Source: Terriglobia bacterium (GTDB taxonomy: Bacteria > Acidobacteriota > Terriglobia > Bryobacterales > Bryobacteraceae). From it: a stretch of DNA of 64,000 bases. This document shows positions 57,048 to 64,000 of this stretch, piece by piece. The stretch is taken from NCBI GenBank assembly GCA_020073305.1, contig JAIQFK010000009.1:124001-188000 (forward strand), written 5' to 3'. The notes beneath the pieces are model-generated. The model was not told the DNA's origin. It saw only the letters and a list, made by a program, of their open reading frames with translations, and ran no database searches. Position 1 is the stretch's first letter; the number at the start of each line of letters is the position of its first letter. Position numbers and translations under genes: made by a program.

Positions 57048-59792
57048 ATGGTCAAAGAAACTCTTCCCGGCAGTGAATCTGCTCACGACATCCTCGGCTT
57101 GCGCCGTCGGCCTCTGGACGTGTTTTTTGCCCCTCAGAACGTCGCGGTGATCGGCGCGACGGAAACCCCGGCCAGCGTTGGACGAACCATTCTTTGGAAT
57201 CTGATCAACAGCCCCTTCGGCGGAACCGTGTACCCGGTGAACCCGAAACGCAATAGCGTGCTTGGCATCCGGGCCTATCCGAACATCGGCGCAGTGCCCG
57301 ATAAAGTGGATCTCGCGGTGATCGTGACGCCCGCCATCACGGTGCCCGCGGTGGTGCGCGACTGCGTGGCCGCTGGGGTGAAGGGCGCCATCATTATCTC
57401 GGCGGGTTTCAAAGAGGCCGGACAGGCGGGTGCGGAGTTGGAGCGCCAGGTGCTCGAAGAGGCACGCCGCGGGCGCATGCGCATCATTGGACCCAACTGT
57501 CTGGGCGTCATGAGCCCACTCAGCGGATTGAACGCCACGTTCGCCAATGCCATTGCGCGCCCGGGCAATGTCGCGCTGGTGAGCCAGAGCGGCGCAATTT
57601 GTACGGCCATCCTCGACTGGAGCCTGCGCGAGCAAGTCGGTTTCAGCGCTTTTCTTTCCATTGGCTCCATGCTCGACGTGGGCTGGGGCGATCTCATCGA
57701 ATATCTGGGAGACGATCCGCGCACGCGCAGCATCGTCATTTACATGGAGTCGATCGGCGACGCCCGTGCGTTTGTCTCCGCCGCGCGCGAGGTCGCGCTC
57801 AGCAAGCCCATCATCGTCATCAAGGCCGGGCGCAGCGAGGCAGCGGCCAAAGCCGCCGCGTCTCACACCGGTGCGCTGTCGGGAAGCGACGAAGTCCTGG
57901 AAGCCGCGTTCCGCCGTTGCGGCGTGCTGCGGGTAATAAACATTTCCGACGTGTTCTACATGGCGGAGGTACTGGCGAGACAGCCGCGTCCGCCTGGCCC
58001 GCGCCTGACCATCCTGACCAACGCGGGCGGGCCGGGCGTCCTTGCCACCGACGCGCTTATGGCGCTCGACGGCAAGCTCGCCGAACTCTCGCCCGCGACC
58101 ACCGAGGCCCTGAATCAAATCCTGCCGGCCCACTGGAGCCACGGCAATCCCATCGATATCCTCGGCGACGCGGGCCCGGACCGCTATGCCAAAGCTGTCG
58201 ACATCGCCGCTAAGGATCCGAACAGTGATGGGCTGCTGGTCATCATGACGCCTCAGGGCATGACCGACCCGATGCAGATCGCGGAAAAGCTGAAGCCATA
58301 CGCCAAGCTGGAAGGCAAGCCTATCCTGGCGAGCTGGATGGGCGGCGTGGAAGCGTCCGGAGGCGAGGACATCCTCAACCACGCCGGGATTCCCACCTTC
58401 CCGTACCCCGATACCGCCGTGAAGATGTTCCAGTACATGTGGCGCTATACGTACAATCTGCGGGGTCTCTACGAGACACCGGCTCTCCCTCCGGAATCCG
58501 ACTCCACCGCGCCCGAGCAGGTCGCGGCCTTGATCGCTGAGGTGCGCAAGTCGGGGCGCACGTTGCTTACGGAATCGGAATCGAAGCAGTTGCTGGCCCT
58601 GTACGGAATTCCGACGGTGCGGACCGTAGTGGCGAGCACCCCCGATGACGCCGTGAAATTCGCCGGCGAAATTGGCTATCCGGTCGTCCTGAAACTGCAT
58701 TCGGAAACCATCACTCACAAGACCGACGTCGGCGGCGTGCAGTTGGACCTGGCGGACGAGAAGGCGGTGCGGCGCGCCTGGACGGCGATCGAGACCGGTG
58801 TGGGCGAAAAAGCGGGAGCCGGGCATTTCCAAGGCGTCACCGTTCAGCCCATGATTTCCCGCGATGGGTGGGAACTGATCGTAGGCAGCAGCATCGACCC
58901 GCAGTTCGGCCCCGTTCTCCTGTTCGGATCAGGCGGCATGCTGGTGGAGGTGTACAAGGACCGGGCGCTGGCGCTGCCGCCCCTGAACACGACACTCGCG
59001 CGGCGAATGATGGAGCAGACCAAAATCTTTACCGCTCTCGAAGGCGTGCGGGGAAAAAAACCGGTGCCGCTGGCCGAGCTGGACCAGCTTCTGGTGCGCT
59101 TCAGCCGGCTCGTGGTGGAACAGCCATGGATCAAAGAGATCGATATCAATCCGTTGCTCGCTTCCTCGGAGCGCTTGATCGCGCTCGATGCCCGCGTGAT
59201 TGTTTTTGGACAGGAGACGCGCGAACAGGATCTGCCCCGAACGGCGATCCGGCCGTATCCGCTGCAGTACGAGGGCGATTGGACCACCAAAGACGGAACC
59301 CACGTCGCTATCCGGCCCATACGGCCGGAAGACGAACCGATGATGGTGGCCTTTCACGAGCGGCTGTCGGAACGCAGCGTGTATTTCCGCTACTTCCATT
59401 TGTTGAACCTGAGCCAGCGCACGGCGCACGAGCGGCTGACGCGCATGTGTTTCATCGACTACGATCGCGCCATGGCTCTAGTCGCAGAGCGGGAAAATCC
59501 CGCCACCGGCGAGCGTGAGATCCTGGGCATCGGCCGCTTGACGCGCCTTCATGGAATGAAGGAAGCCGAGATGGCGGTGCTCATCAGCGACGACTTTCAC
59601 GGCCGCGGACTCGGCACCGAATTGCTGCGGCGACTGATTGAAATCTGCCGGAAAGAAAAAATGGAGCGCATGGTTGCGGACATTCTGGCGGAGAACCGGA
59701 CCATGCAGCACATCTGCGAGCGCCTGGGGTTCCGGCTCACTTACGAGCCGGAGGACGGCCTCGTGAAAGCCGAGCTTCGGCTCAATCAGTAA
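57048..59792 (+). CDS. NDP-forming acyl-CoA synthetase fused to GNAT acetyltransferase (Pat/PatZ-like)
   Basis: 914 residues. The CoA-binding Rossmann domain begins at [18 protein letters not shown] succinyl-CoA-synthetase-like flavodoxin domain follows ([28 protein letters not shown]) with ASHTGALSG at His273. The ATP-grasp domain follows at about 490-710 ([21 protein letters not shown]), and a C-terminal GNAT domain at about 745-914 ([21 protein letters not shown]). E. coli PatZ, of the same order and size (886 aa), is a protein lysine acetyltransferase whose synthetase half is dead. Here the phosphorylatable His is kept, so both activities may exist. It is likely cytoplasmic. It converges on cydB, overlapping its stop by a few bases. 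Confidence 0.9.
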   Translation: MVKETLPGSESAHDILGLRRRPLDVFFAPQNVAVIGATETPASVGRTILWNLINSPFGGTVYPVNPKRNSVLGIRAYPNIGAVPDKVDLAVIVTPAITVPAVVRDCVAAGVKGAIIISAGFKEAGQAGAELERQVLEEARRGRMRIIGPNCLGVMSPLSGLNATFANAIARPGNVALVSQSGAICTAILDWSLREQVGFSAFLSIGSMLDVGWGDLIEYLGDDPRTRSIVIYMESIGDARAFVSAAREVALSKPIIVIKAGRSEAAAKAAASHTGALSGSDEVLEAAFRRCGVLRVINISDVFYMAEVLARQPRPPGPRLTILTNAGGPGVLATDALMALDGKLAELSPATTEALNQILPAHWSHGNPIDILGDAGPDRYAKAVDIAAKDPNSDGLLVIMTPQGMTDPMQIAEKLKPYAKLEGKPILASWMGGVEASGGEDILNHAGIPTFPYPDTAVKMFQYMWRYTYNLRGLYETPALPPESDSTAPEQVAALIAEVRKSGRTLLTESESKQLLALYGIPTVRTVVASTPDDAVKFAGEIGYPVVLKLHSETITHKTDVGGVQLDLADEKAVRRAWTAIETGVGEKAGAGHFQGVTVQPMISRDGWELIVGSSIDPQFGPVLLFGSGGMLVEVYKDRALALPPLNTTLARRMMEQTKIFTALEGVRGKKPVPLAELDQLLVRFSRLVVEQPWIKEIDINPLLASSERLIALDARVIVFGQETREQDLPRTAIRPYPLQYEGDWTTKDGTHVAIRPIRPEDEPMMVAFHERLSERSVYFRYFHLLNLSQRTAHERLTRMCFIDYDRAMALVAERENPATGEREILGIGRLTRLHGMKEAEMAVLISDDFHGRGLGTELLRRLIEICRKEKMERMVADILAENRTMQHICERLGFRLTYEPEDGLVKAELRLNQ

Positions 59793-60826
59793 CCTTCCTC
59801 GCGGAGCTGTACCTTGCCTCCAAAACGGCGGTACAGGAAAACCGAGTAAACGATCGCCAGAGCGACGCCGGGAATCCACCATCCGAGGCCAATCTGCAAA
59901 CCGTAAGCCGGAGCAGCCGCATTGGTAATCGTGAGCCCAAATCCGGGATCGATTCGGGACGGCAGCACGTAGGGATACAGGCCAAAAGCCGCGCTCGACA
60001 GCATGGCGGCGATGAAGACCGAAGAAGCCAAAAATGCCGCTCCCGGGCGGCGCGCCGCCCAGACGCGTATGAGTGCAAACGCGGTCAACGCCGCGGCAGG
60101 AATCACGTATCCCCACGGCCGCGCGGAGAAGCTGGCCGCCAGTTGTGGCTGCACCCGAAAACTGAGAACGGTGATCAGCACCATCAGCGCCGCCGTCAGC
60201 CACCAGGCGCGAGGCACCAGGCTCCGGCATCTTTCCTCGATGGGCCCATCCGTCTTCCACGCCACCCAGAGGGCGCCGTGCAGGGTCAGGGTCAGGAAGG
60301 CGGTCAGACCCACGATCACTGTGTACCAGTCCAGAATCCCCAAGGGACCGCTGATGCCGAAGTCGGTCCATAGCGGCAGGAAGAAATAACCGGAGGCATC
60401 CAGCGGCACTCCCCGCACCACATTTCCCAGAGCGACACCGAAGAATATGGCAAGCAGCGCGCTCGCGGCGCCGAACGTCACGTCCCACATGGGTCGCCAG
60501 ACGGGGCTCTCAATGTGGCTGCGAAACTCAATCGAGATTCCGCGCAGCATAAGCAGCCAGAGCACCATCATCAGCGGCAGATAGAAGCCGCTGAAACTTG
60601 CGGCATACAGCGCTGGAAATGCAAAGTAGAGCGTACCGCCGCCCGCGAGCAGCCACACTTCGTTACCGTCCCAGAACGGGCCGATGGACTTCAGGACCAG
60701 GCGGCGCTCGCCGTCAGAACGGGCCACAAACAGGTGTATGATGCCGGCGCCAAGATCGTAGCCGTCGAGGACCACATAAGTCGCGACCATCAGCGCCACC
60801 AAACAGAACCAAATGGTTTCGAGCAT
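59786..60826 (-). CDS. cydB: Cytochrome bd ubiquinol oxidase subunit II
   Basis: 346 residues with about eight to nine TM helices. The conserved start [29 protein letters not shown] and [22 protein letters not shown] (in parts) are CydB signatures, together with LRGISIEFR. It supports CydA in quinol oxidation coupled to reduction of O2 with high affinity. It starts 12 bp after the cydA stop, so the two form an operon. It overlaps the 3' end of the convergent PatZ-like gene by 7 bp. No CydX-like small ORF follows. Confidence 0.95.
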   Translation of the reverse strand: MLETIWFCLVALMVATYVVLDGYDLGAGIIHLFVARSDGERRLVLKSIGPFWDGNEVWLLAGGGTLYFAFPALYAASFSGFYLPLMMVLWLLMLRGISIEFRSHIESPVWRPMWDVTFGAASALLAIFFGVALGNVVRGVPLDASGYFFLPLWTDFGISGPLGILDWYTVIVGLTAFLTLTLHGALWVAWKTDGPIEERCRSLVPRAWWLTAALMVLITVLSFRVQPQLAASFSARPWGYVIPAAALTAFALIRVWAARRPGAAFLASSVFIAAMLSSAAFGLYPYVLPSRIDPGFGLTITNAAAPAYGLQIGLGWWIPGVALAIVYSVFLYRRFGGKVQLREEGY

Positions 60827-60838
60827 CTGTCCTCCTTC

Positions 60839-62203
60839 TCAGTGCGCAGCCGCGGGCTCCACCGAGTCACCAGCAGGATCGTCCGGAGACTCGGGGCCGT
60901 GCTCCAGCTCGCGGTAGATCAGGAACAGGAACAGAATCGCAAGCAGCGCGTACATCCCCATGAACCCTAACAGCGTGAACAAGCCATTGCCGGCGGAAAC
61001 GCGGGGAGAGGGCCCATCGGCGGTGCGCATCAGGCCATAGATCAGCCAGGGCTGGCGCCCTACCTCAGCCGTAATCCAACCCGCCGTGGTCGCGATGTAA
61101 GGGAACGGAAACGACAGCATCAGGACCCAGAGCAGCCAACGCGAGTCGTAGAGTTTTCGCCGCAGCATCTGCAGCATGCCGAGCGACATGACCGCAATGA
61201 AAACCGTTCCCAGCCCGACCATAATGTGATAGCAGAAATACAGCAGCGGAATATTATCGGGCCAGGCGTCGCGAGGAAATGAATCGAGACCCTGCACCCG
61301 CGCTCCCCAACGGCGATACGTCAGGAAGCTCAACGCGCGCGGAACCACCAGCGGATTGTCGAGCTGCATGCGATCGGTGTCCGGCTGACCCACTAGCGCC
61401 AGCGGCGCACCCTCAGCCGTTTGGAATAGGCCCTCCATAGCCGCGAGCGTCACCGGCTGGTGAACAGCGATCATCTTGCCTTGCCCGTCGCCGGTTGGAA
61501 ACATCATCGCCAGCGTTGCGATGAACCCTGCAGTGACCCCCAGGCGGACAAAAGTCCGGCCGTGAGCCTGGTGCTGATGGGTGAGCAGGTAGAATGCACC
61601 GGCGGCGCTCATCACGAAGCTGGCGGTGACCACTGCGCCCGTCATGTTGTGTGAGTACTGCCAGAGTATCCATGGATTGAAGATCAGCTCGCGGAGGCTG
61701 CGCAGGAGAATTTCACCGCCCGGGCCAATGACGTAGCCCACCGGGTTCTGCATCCAAGCGTCGGTGGCGATGATGAAGAAGCCCGAAAGCCACGATCCAA
61801 GAAAGACGAGGAAGGCCGACAGCCAGTGCAATTTCGGTCCGAGCCGCTTCTCTCCGAAGATCAGCAAACCAAGGAATGTCGACTCGAGGAAAAACGAGAA
61901 AACGCCCTCCATCGCAAGCGTCTGCCCCAGCACTCCGCCCGCGGCCTTTGAGAAACGGGCCCAATTCGTACCAAACTGAAATTCCATAGGAATGCCGGTC
62001 ACCACGCCCATGGCAAAATTGATGGCGAATATTTTGGCCCAGAAGCGAGCCGAGCGGTTGTAGTGCTCGTCGCCGGTGCGCAGCGCCATGGTCTTCAACA
62101 CCACTAGCAACAGCGCCAACCCCATGGTCAGTTGCGGAAAAATGTAATGGAAGGTTACCGTAAAGGCGAATTGCAGCCGGTCCACAGCGAGCGCGGTGTC
62201 CAT
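60839..62203 (-). CDS. cydA: Cytochrome bd ubiquinol oxidase subunit I
   Basis: 454 residues. His19 in FTVTFHYIFPQLTMG is a heme ligand. GIPMEFQFGTNWARFSK, EGVFSFFLESTFLGL with the proton-channel Glu, and QYSHNMTGAV with another heme His follow. GWITAEVGRQPW is the CydA hallmark near the quinol site. It is shorter than E. coli CydA (522), mostly in the Q-loop, so it belongs to the short-loop (CIO-like) type. It catalyses quinol-dependent O2 reduction without proton pumping. It is the first gene of the cydAB operon and is divergent from the STAS gene, with 71 bp between the starts. Confidence 0.95.
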   Translation of the reverse strand: MDTALAVDRLQFAFTVTFHYIFPQLTMGLALLLVVLKTMALRTGDEHYNRSARFWAKIFAINFAMGVVTGIPMEFQFGTNWARFSKAAGGVLGQTLAMEGVFSFFLESTFLGLLIFGEKRLGPKLHWLSAFLVFLGSWLSGFFIIATDAWMQNPVGYVIGPGGEILLRSLRELIFNPWILWQYSHNMTGAVVTASFVMSAAGAFYLLTHQHQAHGRTFVRLGVTAGFIATLAMMFPTGDGQGKMIAVHQPVTLAAMEGLFQTAEGAPLALVGQPDTDRMQLDNPLVVPRALSFLTYRRWGARVQGLDSFPRDAWPDNIPLLYFCYHIMVGLGTVFIAVMSLGMLQMLRRKLYDSRWLLWVLMLSFPFPYIATTAGWITAEVGRQPWLIYGLMRTADGPSPRVSAGNGLFTLLGFMGMYALLAILFLFLIYRELEHGPESPDDPAGDSVEPAAAH

Positions 62204-62274
62204 AACTGTCTCAGCTTACCGCCGTGCTTGAATCCCGGGTATACCCCATTTGTTGTATGCTGAGACTCGACGCC

Positions 62275-62637
62275 ATGCTGCTCCAGATTGAAACCAAGCG
62301 GGTCGCGCCGGACGTTACGGTTCTTGAATTGACCGGAAAGATCGCCCTGGGCCGTGAGAGCCAGAAAATTGAGACGTTGGTTCAGGACCTGTTGCGCCAG
62401 AACGAAAAGAAGATCGTTTTCGATATTTCACGCGTCGATCACGTGGACAGCACGGGGATTGGCGTGATGGCCTACTGCTTCGGCACTTTGAACCGCTGCG
62501 GTGGAGAATTTCGGCTGGCCGGCGCAAGCGGCAAGGTTCTGCACCTGCTTCAGATTACGCATCTCGATAAAGTGCTGCCGCTGTGCGCCTCGGTCGAGGA
62601 CGCGTGTCAGAGCCTGGGTATCAAATCACCGCGTTGA
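62275..62637 (+). CDS. STAS-domain protein (anti-sigma factor antagonist-like)
   Basis: 120 residues from ATG 62275 (MLLQIETKRVAPDVTVLEL). Upstream in-frame starts at 62224 and 62257 add residues without family resemblance. The STAS fold is plain: LTGKIALGRESQKIE, KKIVFDISRVDHVDSTGIGVM, and FRLAGASGKVLHLLQITHLDKVL. The Ser in DSTGIGV is the phosphorylation site in SpoIIAA/RsbV proteins, so regulation by a partner-switching kinase is probable. It is followed after 57 bp by an MCE-domain gene. A link to Mla lipid transport, where MlaB is also a STAS protein, is possible but not shown. Confidence 0.88.
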   Translation: MLLQIETKRVAPDVTVLELTGKIALGRESQKIETLVQDLLRQNEKKIVFDISRVDHVDSTGIGVMAYCFGTLNRCGGEFRLAGASGKVLHLLQITHLDKVLPLCASVEDACQSLGIKSPR

Positions 62638-62693
62638 GGGAGGCGGGCTCGCGCTCCGTCTTAGATCGCAACCATGAAACGTAGCGCCGGTAT

Positions 62694-63746
62694 ATGCCTT
62701 CCGCCGCACATGTAGCTTGGGCGAAGTTCCGCGTTAGCGCCATGATCGTGTGCGCCGCCGGGATCGCATCCGTTTTGGTTTTTTTGCTGCTGGGCGGCTC
62801 GGAATTCCTGCAGCCCTCAGCTTCGATTCACAGTTACCTGGTCGATCTTTCAGGGCTCACGAAGGGATCGCCCGTCCGGTTCAACGGCATCCGCGTGGGT
62901 ACCGTCACAAGAACCGAACTCTCGCACCTGAAAGATCCGAAGAGGATCGTCCGCGCCGACATGTCGATCGTGCAGCATTTTCTGCGAACCATTCCAGAGG
63001 ACTCCACCGTGCAGGTAATCGCGGACAACGTACTGGGCGATCCGTTCGCCAACATCAATGAGGGCCATAGTCCCCAGCCGCTGCGAGCCGGCGGCGATTT
63101 GCAGCAAACGCCGTCACAACAAATCAATATGGCCGATCTGATGACGGCGGCCCGTGCCATCATCTCAAGTACCGATGCCCTGCTCTCGGACATTCAAGCC
63201 GGCCGAGGCAACCTCGGCGAGTTCGTCAAAGGCGAGGCGTTTTACAACGACACGTTGAAAAAGGTCTCACAGTTTCAGCGGCAGGTACGCGAAATGACGG
63301 CGAGGGACACCAAAGGCGGCAGGCTACTTTACGACGAGAGCATGTATGAGGAGCTGCAGGCGCCCGTCAAGCGCTTGAATCAGGAACTTGCCGAACTGGA
63401 GTCCGGCCAGGGCACGGGCGGACGATTTCTGAAGGATACCGCGCAATATGATCAGTTGCGAAAAACCGTCGCTGAACTGAACCGCGAACTCGCCGAACTC
63501 GCCGCCGGGAAAGGACAGGCCGGAAAACTGCTCAAAGATGATGAGCTCTATTTGCGCCTCACGCGCACGATCGGTGAGTTGAACCGGCAGGTCGACGCCG
63601 TCAACTCCGGAGAAGGGGCGCTCGGGCAGCTCATGGTGAGTTCGCAGCTTTACGAGGGTCTGAGCGGCAGTACGAAAAACCTGCAAAACACGTTGAAAGA
63701 GTTTCGCGAGAATCCGAAGAAATTTCTGCGCTTCAAGGTGTTCTAG
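62694..63746 (+). CDS. MCE/MlaD-domain lipid-binding protein
   Basis: 350 residues. One N-terminal TM helix (AMIVCAAGIASVLVFLLLGG) is followed by an MCE domain (SIHSYLVDLSGLTKGSPVRFNGIRVGTV, in parts, with DLSGL-KGSPVR-NGI-VG). After that come about 200 helical residues with four repeats of the kind G-xG-GxLLxDxxLYxxL (RGNLGEFVKGEAFYNDTL, GTGGRFLKDTAQYDQL, GQAGKLLKDDELYLRL, GEGALGQLMVSSQLYEGL). MCE proteins form periplasmic hexamers that carry phospholipids or other lipids. The permease and ATPase (MlaE/MlaF) are not in the window. It is likely co-transcribed with the STAS gene and the following partial gene. Confidence 0.88.
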   Translation: MPSAAHVAWAKFRVSAMIVCAAGIASVLVFLLLGGSEFLQPSASIHSYLVDLSGLTKGSPVRFNGIRVGTVTRTELSHLKDPKRIVRADMSIVQHFLRTIPEDSTVQVIADNVLGDPFANINEGHSPQPLRAGGDLQQTPSQQINMADLMTAARAIISSTDALLSDIQAGRGNLGEFVKGEAFYNDTLKKVSQFQRQVREMTARDTKGGRLLYDESMYEELQAPVKRLNQELAELESGQGTGGRFLKDTAQYDQLRKTVAELNRELAELAAGKGQAGKLLKDDELYLRLTRTIGELNRQVDAVNSGEGALGQLMVSSQLYEGLSGSTKNLQNTLKEFRENPKKFLRFKVF

Positions 63747-63756
63747 GCGCTTCGTT

Positions 63757-64000
63757 ATGCGAATCGAATATCGCGCCGGCGGGTATTCGTTCCTGAGGGG
63801 CATCAGTCCCTATTCTGCAGGAGTCGTCGCCACGCCGGGTTTCGAAATCGAGCACGTCCGGTTGGAACGGCCTCTTCCCCTTGAGCACGGATTTCAAAAG
63901 ATCGAGAGCTATCTCGCCTCACAGTACCGGCGGCGCCAGGCGCTTTGCGGGGTCGAATTGAGATCTCCCCGGCCGTTCACATTTCAGGGCTTCCAGGAGT
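63757..64000 (+). CDS. Conserved protein, 5' part only (possibly RidA-like)
   Basis: The frame begins at ATG 63757, 11 bp after the MCE gene, and runs out of the window. The visible ~81 residues include YSFLRGISPYSAGVV, GFEIEHVRLERPLPLEHGF and ALCGVELRSPRPFTFQGF. The last motif resembles a group of uncharacterised RidA/YjgF-like proteins, but too little is visible for a firm call. Confidence 0.5.
   Translation, partial: MRIEYRAGGYSFLRGISPYSAGVVATPGFEIEHVRLERPLPLEHGFQKIESYLASQYRRRQALCGVELRSPRPFTFQGFQE

Noticed and set aside
56907-58832. Long N-terminal extension of the MATE frame
   Set aside because: It is antisense to the PatZ-like gene and lacks transporter sequence; the MATE family start is near 56870-56906.

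Overview
The window looks like a chromosomal segment of a high-GC, Gram-negative member of the Acidobacteriota, probably Bryobacterales/Solibacterales. That placement is an inference from gene content. It rests on a PadR regulator coupled to an ADOP-type MacB/FtsX permease, a 1211-residue Oar-like TonB-dependent receptor with an N-terminal carboxypeptidase-regulatory-like domain, an ECF sigma factor overlapping a giant Ser/Thr kinase-TPR-beta-propeller protein, many Tat-exported or secreted sugar enzymes, and a complete Lpt/RpoN cluster that implies an LPS outer membrane. No rRNA, tRNA, CRISPR array or intact insertion sequence was seen.

Layout. 1-2.8 kb: an amidohydrolase cut by the window edge and a secreted GH36-type alpha-galactosidase. 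2.9-5.8 kb: padR and a broken ADOP permease. 6.0-10.8 kb: an RND pump and its membrane-fusion adaptor. 10.9-12.5 kb: a D-aminoacylase-like amidohydrolase. 12.9-32.6 kb: a carbohydrate/amino-sugar utilisation region with a TonB receptor, sulfatase-like lipoprotein, GH20 hexosaminidase-like enzyme, Gfo/Idh/MocA oxidoreductase, APC permease, ROK repressor, an unrecognised probable toroid protein, an M20 peptidase, a GH42-like protein and an enolase-superfamily dehydratase. Together these suggest import and stepwise breakdown of an oligosaccharide containing amino sugar or uronic acid. 32.8-42.7 kb: small single-gene units (zinc ribbon, PLP decarboxylase, epoxide hydrolase, a GNAT/AhpD pair, MscS, a beta-propeller protein, an S9 peptidase). 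42.7-49.0 kb: the conserved block lptC/A-lptB-rpoN-hpf-rapZ on the minus strand. 49.1-54.2 kb: a small basic protein, the giant kinase and its ECF sigma factor. 54.3-64 kb: a truncated cytochrome c, an Sfp-type phosphopantetheinyl transferase, a MATE exporter, a PatZ-like acyl-CoA synthetase/acetyltransferase, cytochrome bd (cydA, cydB), a STAS protein, an MCE/MlaD-like protein and a partial gene.

The most notable item is at 36974-37567 (minus). An AhpD/peroxidase-related gene is interrupted by a single in-frame TGA exactly where the second Cys of the catalytic CxxC should be. The rest of the family sequence continues in the same frame, and a GC-rich hairpin with a GU-containing loop starts 11 nt after the TGA. 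This fits a selenocysteine codon with a bacterial SECIS element. An automatic gene caller would split it into two short ORFs. Other oddities are a deletion/frameshift in the ADOP permease, a relic of thioredoxin reductase, a cytochrome c that loses its family sequence halfway, sulfatase-like and D-aminoacylase-like proteins with replaced catalytic residues, and a PatZ-like protein that keeps the catalytic His.
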